A DNA stretch of 64,000 nucleotides, from contig CM034606.1 of assembly GCA_020091685.1 (NCBI GenBank), positions 22,832,695 to 22,896,694 of the forward strand, given 5' to 3'. Each line of letters starts with the position of its first letter. Within the stretch, counting starts at the first letter, position 1. The position numbers and the translations under genes were made by a program. Source of the DNA: Lutjanus erythropterus. Its lineage: Eukaryota > Chordata > Actinopteri > Lutjaniformes > Lutjanidae. The notes below the pieces were generated by a model, which saw nothing but the letters and a program-made list of their open reading frames with translations, was not told where the DNA came from and ran no database searches. Positions 51,201 to 59,182 of the stretch are shown piece after piece.

Positions 51201-54200
51201 TATGGATAAGTATCTCATACAACTCCACTTCAAATAATCTGAACAACCCTTCAATGTCTAAACTAGTTAATTTGCTTTGGTGATGTCTGTAATTGTACAT
51301 TGGAACAAGTCCTTTATTTAGTTTTGAACTATGGGAGCCAGTAGGGAGTGCTCAGACAGTATGTCAAAGCTAAAAAAACACTTAATAACATGTTCATAAT
51401 TTGATTTAGTTGAATAATCAGGGCTATTGTAAGAGGCAAAGAAAACATTTTTTATTTGGGAGTTTTAAATTACATACTTTGCAATCTAAAAGTAGTGTCT
51501 CGTTTCTTGACATGAACAAAACATCAAACTGAGAGGTGGACGAGGGTCTGGTGACAGGCTAGTGGACGCACTGTGGCAGGAGACCAGGAGATGGAGCTGT
51601 GGCCCTGGACATTTACTCCCACTCACAACACAAACCACTGATGGTAGAAAAAAGCAGAGCAGCTTGACCTGCACAGCTTTGTATTCATATCCTCTGAGAT
51701 CATTTCACTCCCAACTCACACTGGGTATGTTTCTGATAAGACTTCATGCCTTTTTTGTGGCTTTGGATGGTTCCAGGTGGATTTAGATTCTTCAGGTTCT
51801 GCTCAAAGGACATTCATGGAAAAAGGCCAGTCCTCTGATTTCTGATGGTAAAGACTGAAAACAGCACCATCAGTATGCTTTATAGACTCAGACTAAGCAG
51901 GGTAACAACAAGAAATCCTATTAAGAATTTCTATAGATGTTGAGGTCATAAGTTATTCAGAAAATGTACTTATATAGTGTATAAGATATTTATATATAGC
52001 TCAATATGGATTTTTTTTCCCCTGATTTGAGCAACTCTGCTCTGCTGCTGGTTGTGTGAACTAATAAGCACTGTTGGCCTTCTTTTCTGCTGCTCATCTG
52101 TAAATGTGATCCAGGATAGTACATATAATTTGTTTTTTGTGAAGTTATGTAGAGCTGCAACTAATGGTCAATTAATTGATTCCTCAATCAACAGAAAACT
52201 AGTTGTCAGATATTTTGATTTCATAATTTTTCAAGCAAAAATGTCAGACATTTGCTGGTACCATCTTCTTAAATGAGAGGATTTGCTGCTTTTCTTTGTT
52301 GTTTATAATAGTAAATGAAGCATCTGTTGGTTTTAGGCTGTTGGTTGGACGAAAGAAACAAGTTAAAGACGTCACTTTGGGCTCTGGAAAATTGAGATTA
52401 ATATTTTTCACTTTTTTTTTTTTTGACATTTTACTGAGTAAATATGATTAATTGTAAAATAATCAAGAGAATAAGGGACAATGAATCAGTTTTATTATAA
52501 TAAGCATTATTTTAAAATAATTGTTAGTTGCAGGCCTAAAATTATGCATCATCTGGTTATATGTTACCTCTAAGCTTTAACCTATAAAACCTGTAAATAA
52601 CAATACCTCTCAATTTTATTTTTTTAGTGTAAATAAGTGAAACAATATGAAAACATTCACATTGTTATAGTTGAGAAAACAGATTATGAATAGCCTGAGA
52701 TGTCACTTTGCAAAGTCATTTTGGCTCGCAGGCCACGTTTGACACCCCTGGTCTAAAACACACAAGGCTCGTGCAGGAAATGAACAGAAGTACTGGAACA
52801 AATGCTAACTCTGTTAAGTCATAATGAGGCTTGTTTTTTTGAGTTTGTGCCAGAGAGGTGTTCATTCAACTCTTTTGAAGTCGTACTTTGTTTTTTTTTT
52901 GTCGCACTGGATAATTAGCAGCTCTCTAACTCAACAAATATAGAATGTAACGAGCATCAGTAAAATGGTAAATTTTGCGGGGCTGTTGGAAGGCTGCGTT
53001 AGATAACAGTACAGGTGGTCAAGATTTTGTGTTCCCACCCTATATGTCCCCCGGTGGAGGACACCACCATGGTTGGTCTAAATTCCATGTTGTTAGCAGC
53101 TCAGCACGCTCTTACGCTGGCAGCAGGCATTGTAGCTCGCAGTTTGAATGTTTTGAAGCCCCTCTGCAGCAGCAATCATAAAATGACTCAAAAGACTTCA
53201 ATAGATTCCAGGCGCTCACATAGCAAGGTTATTCTCCTCTGCTTGTTTTTAAATGCTGAATCAGGGCTTCCTCTGTGACTTTGCCTCTCCCATTCTAGGA
53301 ATAGTTCAGCGACTGGCGGTGGAAACAGGCTGCGATATTAAAGAATAAATAAACAAGTCATAGCGAGGCAGAATGTTCAGTTGGCTTTTTGATTCAGGAT
53401 TCCTTTGCAGCGACGAAATATTCAAATAGCCTGGATTCCAAAGGGATCAAATATACCAAAAAGGAGGAAATTTTTAAAACCAGCCATTTCTGGAACATAA
53501 AAACAAGTCCTACCTCATTATATTGTACACTCACTGTTCCATGACTATTTCATACCCATTTTTCAAATCGTATTGACACATCTTTCTTCTCCTCCGCAGC
53601 CTCAAATACTACAGCCTTTCAACCCCTGCCTCAGAGAGCACCTCCACCAGGGAAAACTAGTAAAAACTCCCCCCATCGAGGGCCGCAGTGACCTCACAAG
53701 GAGCAGACCAGAGGAAGGAACCCATATAGATGCTGACTGTCCTCATGAAGACCTTACGGCAGATGTGTCCGGGCCAGCAGACCCTGACAAGCTGAGTCAT
53801 CTCCTCAGCACCCACCTGCACCGCCCAGGCTCTGGGGCTCCACGGGAGGTAAATACCAGAGACAGTCCAGCATCAGCAGCTCAGTTTGCATCACAGCGTG
53901 AGCGGAGGGCCCCCGTTGTGGTATTGCAGAACTCTGTCACTCCTACATCTGCTGGTTTGTCTTGCCCTCGCATGCTGCAGCCTCCTCGCCTTCACAAACG
54001 TGTGTCTCTCCCCGCACTGAAGTCAGGGGGCACTGTTGGCGGATTTGCCTCTCTGAAGCCAGGGTGTTCCTCGGGACCTCTGGCTAACCGGATCAAGCAG
54101 CTGCCCCCTCCGTCTAGAGGCCTTCCTTGCTTTAACGCTGGACCCCAGGTGCAGCCACGAAGTTTGTGTCGCACTTCGCTGCTTCAGCCTCGCAGAGCAT

Positions 54201-54337
54201 CAGAGCCTTGCAGAGATCTCCGGTGCACCGGCTCCAGCCTGGAGGAGCCCGACCAGGGGACACTCAAAGACCCCGGGTCAGCCAAGATCCTGATCCCTTT
54301 GAGTCGCTCATGCCTCCCCAAGCCAAAGATTCCCTGA
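11918..54337 (+). CDS. ccser2: Coiled-coil serine-rich protein 2, nine coding exons, complete
   Basis: The spliced CDS is 11918-13376, 13457-13665, 27567-27660, 31439-31547, 31683-31863, 34935-35000, 35148-35267, 40189-40335 and 53600-54337. All junctions are GT-AG and in phase, giving 3123 nt or 1040 residues plus TGA. Family assignment rests on remembered similarity to human CCSER2: the MEEK start with SxLPK near residue 13, VRSNSF (205-210), TRSFSFNRAVELAKP (225-239), LSSASSLD in an acidic region, GTYMWDEDGLEP, DDDLMLDVDLPED, and the C-terminal LPKPKI. CCSER1 starts differently, so CCSER2 is preferred. Known of the family: a cytoplasmic microtubule-binding and bundling protein linked to cell migration; it is not an enzyme. 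The protein is Ser/Pro-rich and probably largely disordered, with a Gly-rich tract (261-287) and a helical/coiled-coil part (about 656-746). No transmembrane segment or signal peptide is seen. Whether this is a teleost a or b paralogue cannot be decided here. Confidence 0.93.
13457..13665 (+). CDS. ccser2: ccser2 coding exon 2
   Basis: The exon lies between an acceptor (ttctgcag, ending 13456) and a consensus donor (atg|gtgagt). It is 209 nt, enters with one base carried over and leaves in phase 0. It encodes residues 487-556, including the conserved SPSNSSGGTYMWDEDGLEP segment and the ending SELNSM, which joins directly to DILNN in the next exon as in the mammalian protein. The intron before it (13377-13456) is only 80 bp. 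Confidence 0.93.
15970..16325. mobile_element. hAT-like non-autonomous element (GGGCTG ends)
   Basis: It begins aggctggatgactaatc and ends accatatcgtgcagccc. The reverse complement of the right end (gggctgcacgatatggt) is a frequent start of teleost hAT-type repeats. No coding sequence is present. Confidence 0.5.
20467..20798. mobile_element. TTAA-flanked MITE, copy 1
   Basis: It begins ttaaagggccagtgtatagg and aligns by eye along its whole length with copies at 36044-36426 and 58177-58558 (shared phrases: ggcatctactggtga, agccagtgtttggtt, ctactgtagaaac, the attcgtatttt/ggtgat block). The right end is degraded. Confidence 0.7.
24132..24198. repeat. (CA)n microsatellite
   Basis: About 67 bp of uninterrupted CA dinucleotide lies in ccser2 intron 2. 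Confidence 0.97.
24484..24661 (+). repeat. SINE-like (tRNA-headed) interspersed repeat
   Basis: The segment resembles a common teleost repeat: a box A-like ggtggtgcagcaggtag, a decayed box B-like ggtttaatccttggctcc, then gagcaagacactgaacc and aattgctttggacat. It is not a functional tRNA because no cloverleaf can be drawn. Confidence 0.5.
26981..27050 (-). repeat. Fragment of the 3526-4128 repeat family, reversed
   Basis: The reverse complement shares a core of about 45 bp with the left end of the element at 3526 (ggaccaacagg, cttgagtgggttg, agggggt). It is a short remnant. Confidence 0.6.
27567..27660 (+). CDS. ccser2: ccser2 coding exon 3
   Basis: The 94-nt exon has the acceptor ttctcag ending at 27566. 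It encodes DILNNLEPPGTGELDDDD and then LMLDVDLPEDGLH, a strongly acidic block recognisable in CCSER2. The donor is cacg|gtcagc, weaker than the others, but phase 1 into the next exon restores the frame. A CA-rich run immediately follows the donor. Confidence 0.9.
28912..29480. repeat. Degenerate interspersed repeat
   Basis: It contains the phrases aaaaagctgggacgctgtgt, aaaatgcaaataagaaca and a long block around gtctggactgcaggaaggcc to acacctccaaaccaccacag. I know these as parts of a widespread fish repeat, probably an old DNA transposon. The family name is not recalled and the boundaries are approximate. Confidence 0.5.
29905..29995 (+). promoter_or_regulatory. ccser2: Candidate internal promoter in ccser2 intron 3
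   Basis: A locally GC-richer block contains two GGAATGT motifs (TEAD/M-CAT type) about 20 bp apart near 29908-29931, a TATA-like atatttata (29976-29984) preceded by CC, and then a purine-rich, CpG-bearing stretch to about 30270. A usable donor (ctg|gtaact) lies at 30262. A transcript starting about 30.0 kb and splicing to exon 4 could begin translation at M592 (31450) and give a roughly 449-residue C-terminal isoform. The motifs are visible; promoter function is inference. Confidence 0.3.
31439..31547 (+). CDS. ccser2: ccser2 coding exon 4
   Basis: The 109-nt exon runs from the acceptor ttgtatag (ending 31438) to the donor agcag|gtggtt. It encodes residues from D588 (split codon) through a basic segment, ADRMSHIERSERAGR and then RRKHHRWSGPDHFHNDS. 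The RWSG and histidine-rich portion corresponds to a similar part of human CCSER2. An in-frame ATG (31450-31452, M592) could serve as a start for transcripts beginning inside intron 3. It is separated from exon 5 by a 135-bp intron. Confidence 0.88.
31683..31863 (+). CDS. ccser2: ccser2 coding exon 5 (helical segment)
   Basis: The 181-nt exon has the acceptor gtctcag (ending 31682) and the donor cttcag|gtttga. It encodes the region to residue 684 and ends with LDELTLEHMSQDCSSLKNQ followed by LLRLKTLLQ. This heptad-like leucine pattern, at about 656-684, is conserved in the CCSER family and likely starts the coiled-coil portion. It leaves in phase 0. Confidence 0.92.
31978..32237 (-). mobile_element. 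Truncated reversed copy of the same hAT-like family
   Basis: The sequence from about gagcccaaagtggcatctt through gtccaaccaac to the end gttgcatctcta matches the reverse complement of the 52150-52538 copy. The other end is missing. Confidence 0.65.
33713..33850. repeat. Remnant of a CAGTGTTTCCCC-ended hAT-type element
   Basis: The sequence cagtgtttcccctaccattg is a typical terminal sequence of fish hAT-type MITEs. It is followed by a degraded interior (caggcgggcccccacc), and no matching right end was found. Confidence 0.45.
34935..35000 (+). CDS. ccser2: ccser2 coding exon 6
   Basis: This is a 66-nt phase 0/0 exon between gtttccag and cacag|gtaaga. It encodes 22 acidic residues (LEDTDSPTDVPEEIEDSTTA and SQ) that link the two helical segments. 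Because its length is a multiple of three and both phases are 0, it could be skipped without changing frame. It is preceded by a TG-rich run (about 34841-34933). Confidence 0.85.
35148..35267 (+). CDS. ccser2: ccser2 coding exon 7 (coiled coil)
   Basis: This is a 120-nt phase 0/0 exon between ttatcag and atg|gtgagt. It encodes residues 707-746, beginning LEELIKEVQVLREELRSRDK and ending in a glutamine-rich stretch. The heptad spacing of L/I/V residues and the high charge indicate the coiled coil that gives the family its name, probably for self-association. The intron before it (35001-35147) is 147 bp. Confidence 0.92.
35470..35625. repeat. Foldback element with a perfect 20-bp inner stem
   Basis: tgatagctcccagcaaattt (35494-35513) is exactly complementary to 35581-35600, with a 67-nt spacer. 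Imperfect pairing extends outward on both sides (agatctgcagac with the complement of tgcaggtcttt), giving arms of about 45 bp. It is probably a small foldback MITE. Confidence 0.7.
36044..36426. mobile_element. TTAA-flanked MITE, copy 2
   Basis: It starts ttaaggatcaatttctaag and ends aaatcttacacactggaact. It has the same internal order of blocks as copies 1 and 3. Confidence 0.7.
37738..37775. repeat. (AAAC)n simple repeat
   Basis: Tandem caaa/cagacaaa units lie in intron 7. Confidence 0.85.
38087..38225. repeat. Palindrome-rich repeat
   Basis: cttagtatcttaaaataatg (38087-38106) pairs with 38173-38192 at 18 of 20 positions, and a second overlapping pair is built from ctcaaaata/ttttgag motifs. 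It has alternating ctcattttaa and ttttgagaaa units, seen in fish repeats. Confidence 0.55.
39913..40013 (-). mobile_element. Fragment of the TTAA MITE family, reversed
   Basis: It starts ttaacagtctagtgtatt and continues through tattggcagaatatgg to atgttttcattagtg, matching the reverse complement of the right end of copies 2 and 3. The rest is absent. Confidence 0.6.
40189..40335 (+). CDS. ccser2: ccser2 coding exon 8
   Basis: This is a 147-nt phase 0/0 exon between cctcctcag and gct|gtgagt. It encodes residues 747-795, containing a Cys/His-bearing CQCHH and then YDKATQTYWRPPSHA. The latter matches the YxxKxTQTPWR segment remembered from human CCSER2. The Cys/His residues are too few to call a zinc-binding domain. 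Confidence 0.9.
47170..47254 (+). CDS. ccser2: Candidate ccser2 cassette exon that changes the C-terminal frame
   Basis: The segment has a good pyrimidine tract with acceptor (tctgcatag, ending 47169) and a consensus donor gtgagt at 47255. Entered in phase 0 from exon 8 it is open and protein-like, starting GVLPTPLLSPWQAQHQGLTR. Its length of 85 nt (28 codons plus one base) means the terminal exon would be read in another frame, ending at TGA 53689-53691 after 30 further residues. The resulting isoform would be about 853 residues instead of 1040. Alternatively the frame stays open past the donor to 47355, so it could be an alternative last exon, but no clear poly(A) signal follows. Splice sites are visible; use in vivo is inferred. 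Confidence 0.6.
49239..49700. mobile_element. MITE with gggacagttcacc inverted repeats
   Basis: The ends gaagggacagttcacccc and gtggtgaactgtcccttta are near-perfect inverted repeats, both continuing with a caaaatcaaaa-type sequence. The element is about 460 bp and non-coding, with an internal T-run and a partial duplication (agtagaaagaaagtagt / tgtagaaagaaaatagt). It is a common teleost repeat type. Confidence 0.8.
50678..51154. repeat. Interspersed repeat ending in a large hairpin
   Basis: The block from aaagggctagtttgc onward is a sequence type I recognise from teleost repeats. Its right portion forms an imperfect inverted repeat: 51045-51095 pairs with 51120-51154 (shared ctcgat, gttagtttgttt, gactttggt). 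The frames crossing it are not genes. Confidence 0.55.
52150..52538. mobile_element. hAT-like MITE, same family, copy with 8-bp target duplication
   Basis: It starts tagagctgcaactaatggtc and ends gttagttgcaggccta. Flanking octamers aagttatg and aaattatg match at 7 of 8 positions, the size expected for hAT transposition. It is internally non-coding with a T-rich run. Confidence 0.7.
53600..54337 (+). CDS. ccser2: ccser2 terminal coding exon
   Basis: The acceptor is ctcctccgcag (ending 53599). Entered in phase 0 from exon 8, the frame encodes residues 796-1040, beginning PQILQPFNPCLREHLHQGKL and ending SCLPKPKIP before TGA at 54335. The start and end resemble the remembered human sequence (VLQP...HTQGKLI; RLPKPKI). 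The middle is Ser/Pro/Arg-rich with several basic-Pro clusters (for example PPRLHKRVSLP and NRIKQLPPPSRGLP). This composition fits microtubule binding, but no folded domain is visible. Codon use is GC-richer than the flanking DNA. Confidence 0.92.
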   Translation, partial: PQILQPFNPCLREHLHQGKLVKTPPIEGRSDLTRSRPEEGTHIDADCPHEDLTADVSGPADPDKLSHLLSTHLHRPGSGAPREVNTRDSPASAAQFASQRERRAPVVVLQNSVTPTSAGLSCPRMLQPPRLHKRVSLPALKSGGTVGGFASLKPGCSSGPLANRIKQLPPPSRGLPCFNAGPQVQPRSLCRTSLLQPRRASEPCRDLRCTGSSLEEPDQGTLKDPGSAKILIPLSRSCLPKPKIP

Positions 54338-54634
54338 GGAGCTTAAACCCACACATCAAAACTTAAAACTGAGATCACTCTGACATTGACATTCATCCCT
54401 TCCTCTCCCCCAGCCATAATAACAGCGTGATCGTATGAGTGTCAAAGGAACATACACTAAGCTCATTAACCCACATGGACCATTCAGGGAGTGCCTGTGT
54501 TGCTGACATTGATATTGTGACTGCTGTATTGTTTCTAAATTAGCTTCTGACTGATTGATCAACTGAGCATCTCATCTTCACAACAATCCATAGTGGTATA
54601 TGACAGTTTTCAGATTGAGGGGAATTCCTGGAAG

Positions 54635-54640
54635 AATAAA
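54635..54640 (+). terminator. ccser2: Candidate proximal poly(A) signal of ccser2
   Basis: AATAAA lies about 300 nt after the ccser2 stop codon, the first canonical hexamer downstream. The following sequence is only moderately T/GT-rich, so cleavage here is plausible but not certain. Confidence 0.4.
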
Positions 54641-55675
54641 TATATAAATGTCCAGTTTACTACCCTCGCACATGCACATAGATTCTGGTTATGCAAGAAA
54701 AAAAGAGTGTTACTGTTCAGAGAAATCAGCTTTTTGTGTTTTTTCGTAACACCCACTGGCTGTTATCACATTTTAAAGTCAAAGTTTGCTTGTCCTCACA
54801 CAGCTGTGCCCTCTGACACACAGGTGCATTTGGTTTCGAACGTGGAGGTGACATGAATGCGACCTTTGCAGTGTAATAGAAGGCCCAGGGGAAGATGGAG
54901 GCAAAAACAAGAAGTGGGAAAGAAAGTAAAAAAAAAAAACAGCACAAGTGAAATGGTAGCCAGAAACTGGAGAGCAGATTCGTCAAATATTTGGGAGCTG
55001 TCACCTCCAGAATGAAAATATGTGTTTGTGTAAGTGTGTGTGTATGAATGTGAGAGATGAGAGAGATAGAGGTGAGGGACGCACAGGAAAGCAGCTCCAC
55101 ACTGTAGGTGCATACATGCATACAAGTTCACTTTGCTCTGCTCACATCCTGAGTGACCTTTTGAACCCTGCACATACAGTATTAGCAAAAAGGGTCACAG
55201 ACCTTCTGTGTAAACGCAGCTGAGATGGAAATACAGGCTTTTAAAAAATAATACCTTGCTTCTGGTGGAGATATAATTAGGAGAAACAGTACAAAAGTGA
55301 GTAATTAGCTTTCATAATGTAGTGGAAAATGTAAGCACTTAAGTGTGCTCAGGTACAATGTAGACTCATTCATCCGTGTGCAAACACACACAAAGTACAC
55401 TGGTTACTTTGTGCATATTTAGATAGAAAACAGTGTAGCATAACAGGAATTATGATGAGGGAGAGGAGACGGCATGTAACCAATCTAATTTAATATTTTA
55501 CAGTTGTATAATCCTCATTAATAGACAGTCACAAAACAAATACAATCTGCCAGTAATTCTAGGAAATTTCACTTTCTTCCAGTGCAAATAAATTTGTTGA
55601 AAAACTTCTTAAGTGAGAAAAACTTGAGCATGAGCATCTGCCTAATTTAATGGCATCAAAATGTGATGTAATAAT

Positions 55676-56225
55676 CAGTCCCTCCAGGATTTCACAGACT
55701 TTTTTGGGGGATTGTAGGGGTCAAAATGTCTGATTTCACAGCAACCTTGTAAAAAATGTTGTTTTAGGTGTTTTTTGCAATGACATTGCAGGAGCATGTG
55801 AAAAAATAGATTTTTTTTTTGCATAATTCATTAAAAATCAAAGGCAACTTGTTCCTGGGAAAATAAAATCACACGCTTTTCAGAGCGTTCCAAGTATTCA
55901 TAGCGTTCATGATTACAAAAAGTGCTCCTGTGGGGGGTATTCTCCATAGAAGCAAAATCTTTTCAGAGCTCAAACTCAGTCAAAAGAGCAAGCACAAAAT
56001 TGTAAAATAAAAGTGCACAGAGCGTTGATAAACATCAACCATGACAAACACTGTTTTCTTTTCAGTATCCATGATAAAATAAGAAACAAACACACACAAA
56101 AATAAAAAAATTTGGACATACATGTTTAATGTTTGTGCAGGGGACTGCTACAATTGGTGGAACACGTGGGAAAGCTATGAAATTTGCGTTAATTGTTGCA
56201 ACATTGCAACTTCTTGGAAGCCCTG
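55676..56225. mobile_element. hAT-like non-autonomous element (CAGTCCCTCCAGG end)
   Basis: It begins cagtccctccaggatttcac and ends aacttcttggaagccctg; the reverse complement cagggcttccaag is a weak inverted match. The start is familiar from teleost repeats. No clear 8-bp duplication and no coding capacity are seen. Confidence 0.5.
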
Positions 56226-58176
56226 AATAATATTTGACAAATCAAATTCAAGTTGAGAAAAAAACTATCTGGGAGTCAATTGAATATTTTTTTTTTTTCA
56301 GTGCACTCAATGACCTGCTCACAGAAACATCAGGTAACAGGGATTCATTAGATGTGTGAAGCTGCTGCCTGGTGTGTGTACACGTGTGTGCTTGAGTGTG
56401 TGAACCGTTGTCGTTCTCCCCCCCTCCCCGTCTCTCTCCTCCTCTCGCTCTCTTGCACATCTCTTTGGGAACATCAAAGGTATTAGCGCGGTATTTTCAG
56501 GTAGGGAGCCTTCGGGGCTTTAGTGGTGTTTCTGTGGGAGTTTTGGAGAATTGTGTTTATCTCTCCTTTGCGGAGCCCTTTTTGCAGTCAAACGCTCCCG
56601 AAATGTCCCCAAACGGAGAGCAGCAGTGTGTTAAAAAGGCCTTCTGACAGCAACTCTGCTCTCTTCTCTGTCACGCCGCGTGACCGCTTGGTGTACGCCT
56701 CTGGCACTGTCCGGTCTACTGCGTCCAATAATGCACCCTACATAGACAGAGTGAGACAGAGAGAGAGAGACACAGACACACAAATACATCACACACGCAT
56801 ACACATCCGGACACACAAGCTACATGGACGCACATGCACGGCAACTTTGACAAAACTCAAAGAGACATGAAACTCAGAGGGAACACATACATCACTTCTC
56901 ACTTCCCAGTAGCCACACAAGTGCACCTACACACACATATACTTTGAATTCTATAACAAAGTGCATATAAAAGTGTGTTTTGGTAGCCCACACAAAATGA
57001 GCTCTCCGAGTCCACATTGATCCGTCTGTTTGCTATAGCCAGCAGAAGATGGCCGTCTCTAGATTACTCTGGAAATGGGAAGAAGCTCGTGTGTTTGTGA
57101 GAGTGGATCACTGTGGCTGATAAAACGTGTTTACCTGTTGGATGGGTCGACATTGTGCTAAGCCAGCCAAGCAGTCAACGCTGCCTGTGTGGAGCCAAGA
57201 AAGAACCCATTTCTTTTAATGAAAACGGAAGCAGAGACAGAAAGATACATACAGGGGATGAGAGCAACGCATACAGAGAGACAATGAAACGGAGTGTGAG
57301 GAGAGAAGGAAGAATACGAGATGTTGAGATGAAATAGTGAAAGCGCTTTGATCAGGATAAGATGTTTCTGGCAGAGTTGTTTTGCTTGTGAAGGTTTGTC
57401 TATAAAATGTTGTGAAAGTGTTTATAAGAGAGGAGAAGGAGACAGAAAACATAGCATGTTTGTTTGTTTGCACTGTGGTCCAGAGAATAGCCCGATCCCC
57501 TCAGCTGTGTCACTCACTGCTTAGTAATGCCAAACAGGAAATCAATGTTGCCCGCTGTGTGTGTTTATGTGTGTGCCTGTGTGTGTGTATGAGCGTCTCT
57601 AGACACCTCTGGCTGCCAGTGCTTCTCTCTTGGAGGAGTGTGTGTGCGTGTGTGTGTGTGTGAGAGAGAGAAAGAGATGTGTCTGCCCACAGGCCAGAGG
57701 CCCATGCCAAGGAAAGCAGGGCAGTGCCATCCTTCTCTCCCTGTGCTGTATTCCCTATCTCCAAATCAATGTCCCTGCTCAGTTTAGCAGTCAAGCCGAT
57801 CAGTCTTGCTAGCTATGCTATAACAAAACCACAACTAGGCTGAAAACTCTCTGCAGCAACTTGGATCAATTCTAATGCAGGATGTTGATTCGCTTTATTT
57901 TGTGAGAACACAAATTATTAAGCTGCATTGCACAACAGGAAGAAAGTTACCAAAGGGGCTGGGTTGTTTGATGTTATTACCCTGCATGGCACAGGACTGC
58001 ATTTCTGCACCGAGTACATGTGATCTATCTATGAAGATGTTTTCTTGCAATATAATGAGGATGCACATTAACTGAGACACTTGACTTGTAACCAGGTGAT
58101 CCACTGATATTTGCAGCGTGTAGAAGAGTTGCTGCAAAAATGATATATTTGCAGTTTCAGGCTTTCAGTTTGACTT

Positions 58177-58558
58177 AAAAGGACCAGTGTGCAGGATTTT
58201 GTGGCATCTAGTGATGAGCTTTCAGATTGCAAATTCCTTGTCTCACTCTCTACTTCCAAGCGTGTAGGAGAACGTACAGCATCTACGAAACTTGTGCTAA
58301 ATGCAAAATGGCCGTATCTAAAGCCAGTGTTTGGTTTGTCTGTTCTGGGCTACTGAAGAAACAGGGCAGTGCAACATGGTGGCCTTGATGGCCAAGGACC
58401 CACACCCTCTGTACATATAAACAGTTGATTCTAAGGTAAGGAAAACACAAGGATTCATATTTTGTGGTGATTACACACTAATGAAAACATATTAATGAAT
58501 AGTATATTCTATTTCTGTTCAATAAACCTCCATAAATCTTACACACTGGACCTTTAAA
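58177..58558. mobile_element. TTAA-flanked MITE, copy 3, best preserved
   Basis: The start ttaaaaggaccagtgtgcag and the end cttacacactggaccttt are inverted repeats, and TTAA is present at both edges. TTAA targets are characteristic of piggyBac and Kolobok transposition, so this is likely a non-autonomous relative of one of them. No transposase is present. Confidence 0.75.
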
Positions 58559-58845
58559 CCTGCTTTAATTTACATATTTATACTAATAATGGATCAAGTG
58601 ACCATGCATATATTAACTTCTTAGTTCTCCTCAGCTCTACGTAGCATTTTGGCACCTTTTAGTTCACTGTTTTGGTTCTGGAGCCAGAAATTTACCTCAG
58701 GGGTTGTTGAAGACCAAAAACAGAGCTAAAGAGCTAGGAAAAGATATACTGGGCTTAGATTTGTCATCTGAACAAAACAAAATGACTCCAAATGAACAGG
58801 AATGCTGCAACAAATCTGCCAAAAAATAGAAAATAAATAAATAAC

Positions 58846-59182
58846 TGAAAGGTGCACTAACTCATTCTGAAGATAACTGATTGTTGAGTCTCATTCTCAG
58901 ATCATCACATTACAGACACTTTGGATTGGTGGCTCGAAGATGGTTAATTGTTGAATCTCTGACATTTAAGCAATGAGAATCAACAATTGACTATCTTACC
59001 AGCCTGTGATCGCCCAAAGTCTCCTGACACAGGCTAGATTTTTTAAAAGCCTGAAAACAGAGCCAAGAGGAGGAGCAGAAGTCTAGTTTTCTCACAGACC
59101 ACATGCATTATGCATAGAAGTTATTATGGAACTTTTGCCCAGTGAGGCCAAAAATAAGCTGCCTACCCCAGCTTTAATGCAG
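58846..59182. repeat. Interspersed repeat with internal hairpin
   Basis: It starts near gaaaggtgcactaa and ends ctgcctaccccagctttaa. Within it 58919-58959 pairs imperfectly with 58975-59019 (ctttgg/ccaaag, aattgttgaatctc/gagaatcaacaatt). The right half is a sequence type I know from fish repeats. Confidence 0.5.

Larger units (their letters stand above)
40336..53599 (+). other. ccser2: ccser2 intron 8 (13.3 kb)
   Basis: This intron lies between exons 8 and 9 and hosts the candidate cassette exon 47170-47254. Apart from the repeats listed separately (49239-49700, 50678-51154, 52150-52538), a TG-rich run (about 42931-42975) and pyrimidine-rich low-complexity DNA near 43230-43420, nothing supported is seen. 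Confidence 0.75.

Noticed and set aside
57510..57794. Overlapping frames on both strands around a TG run
   Set aside because: They are created by the TG/GA simple repeat at 57550-57670.
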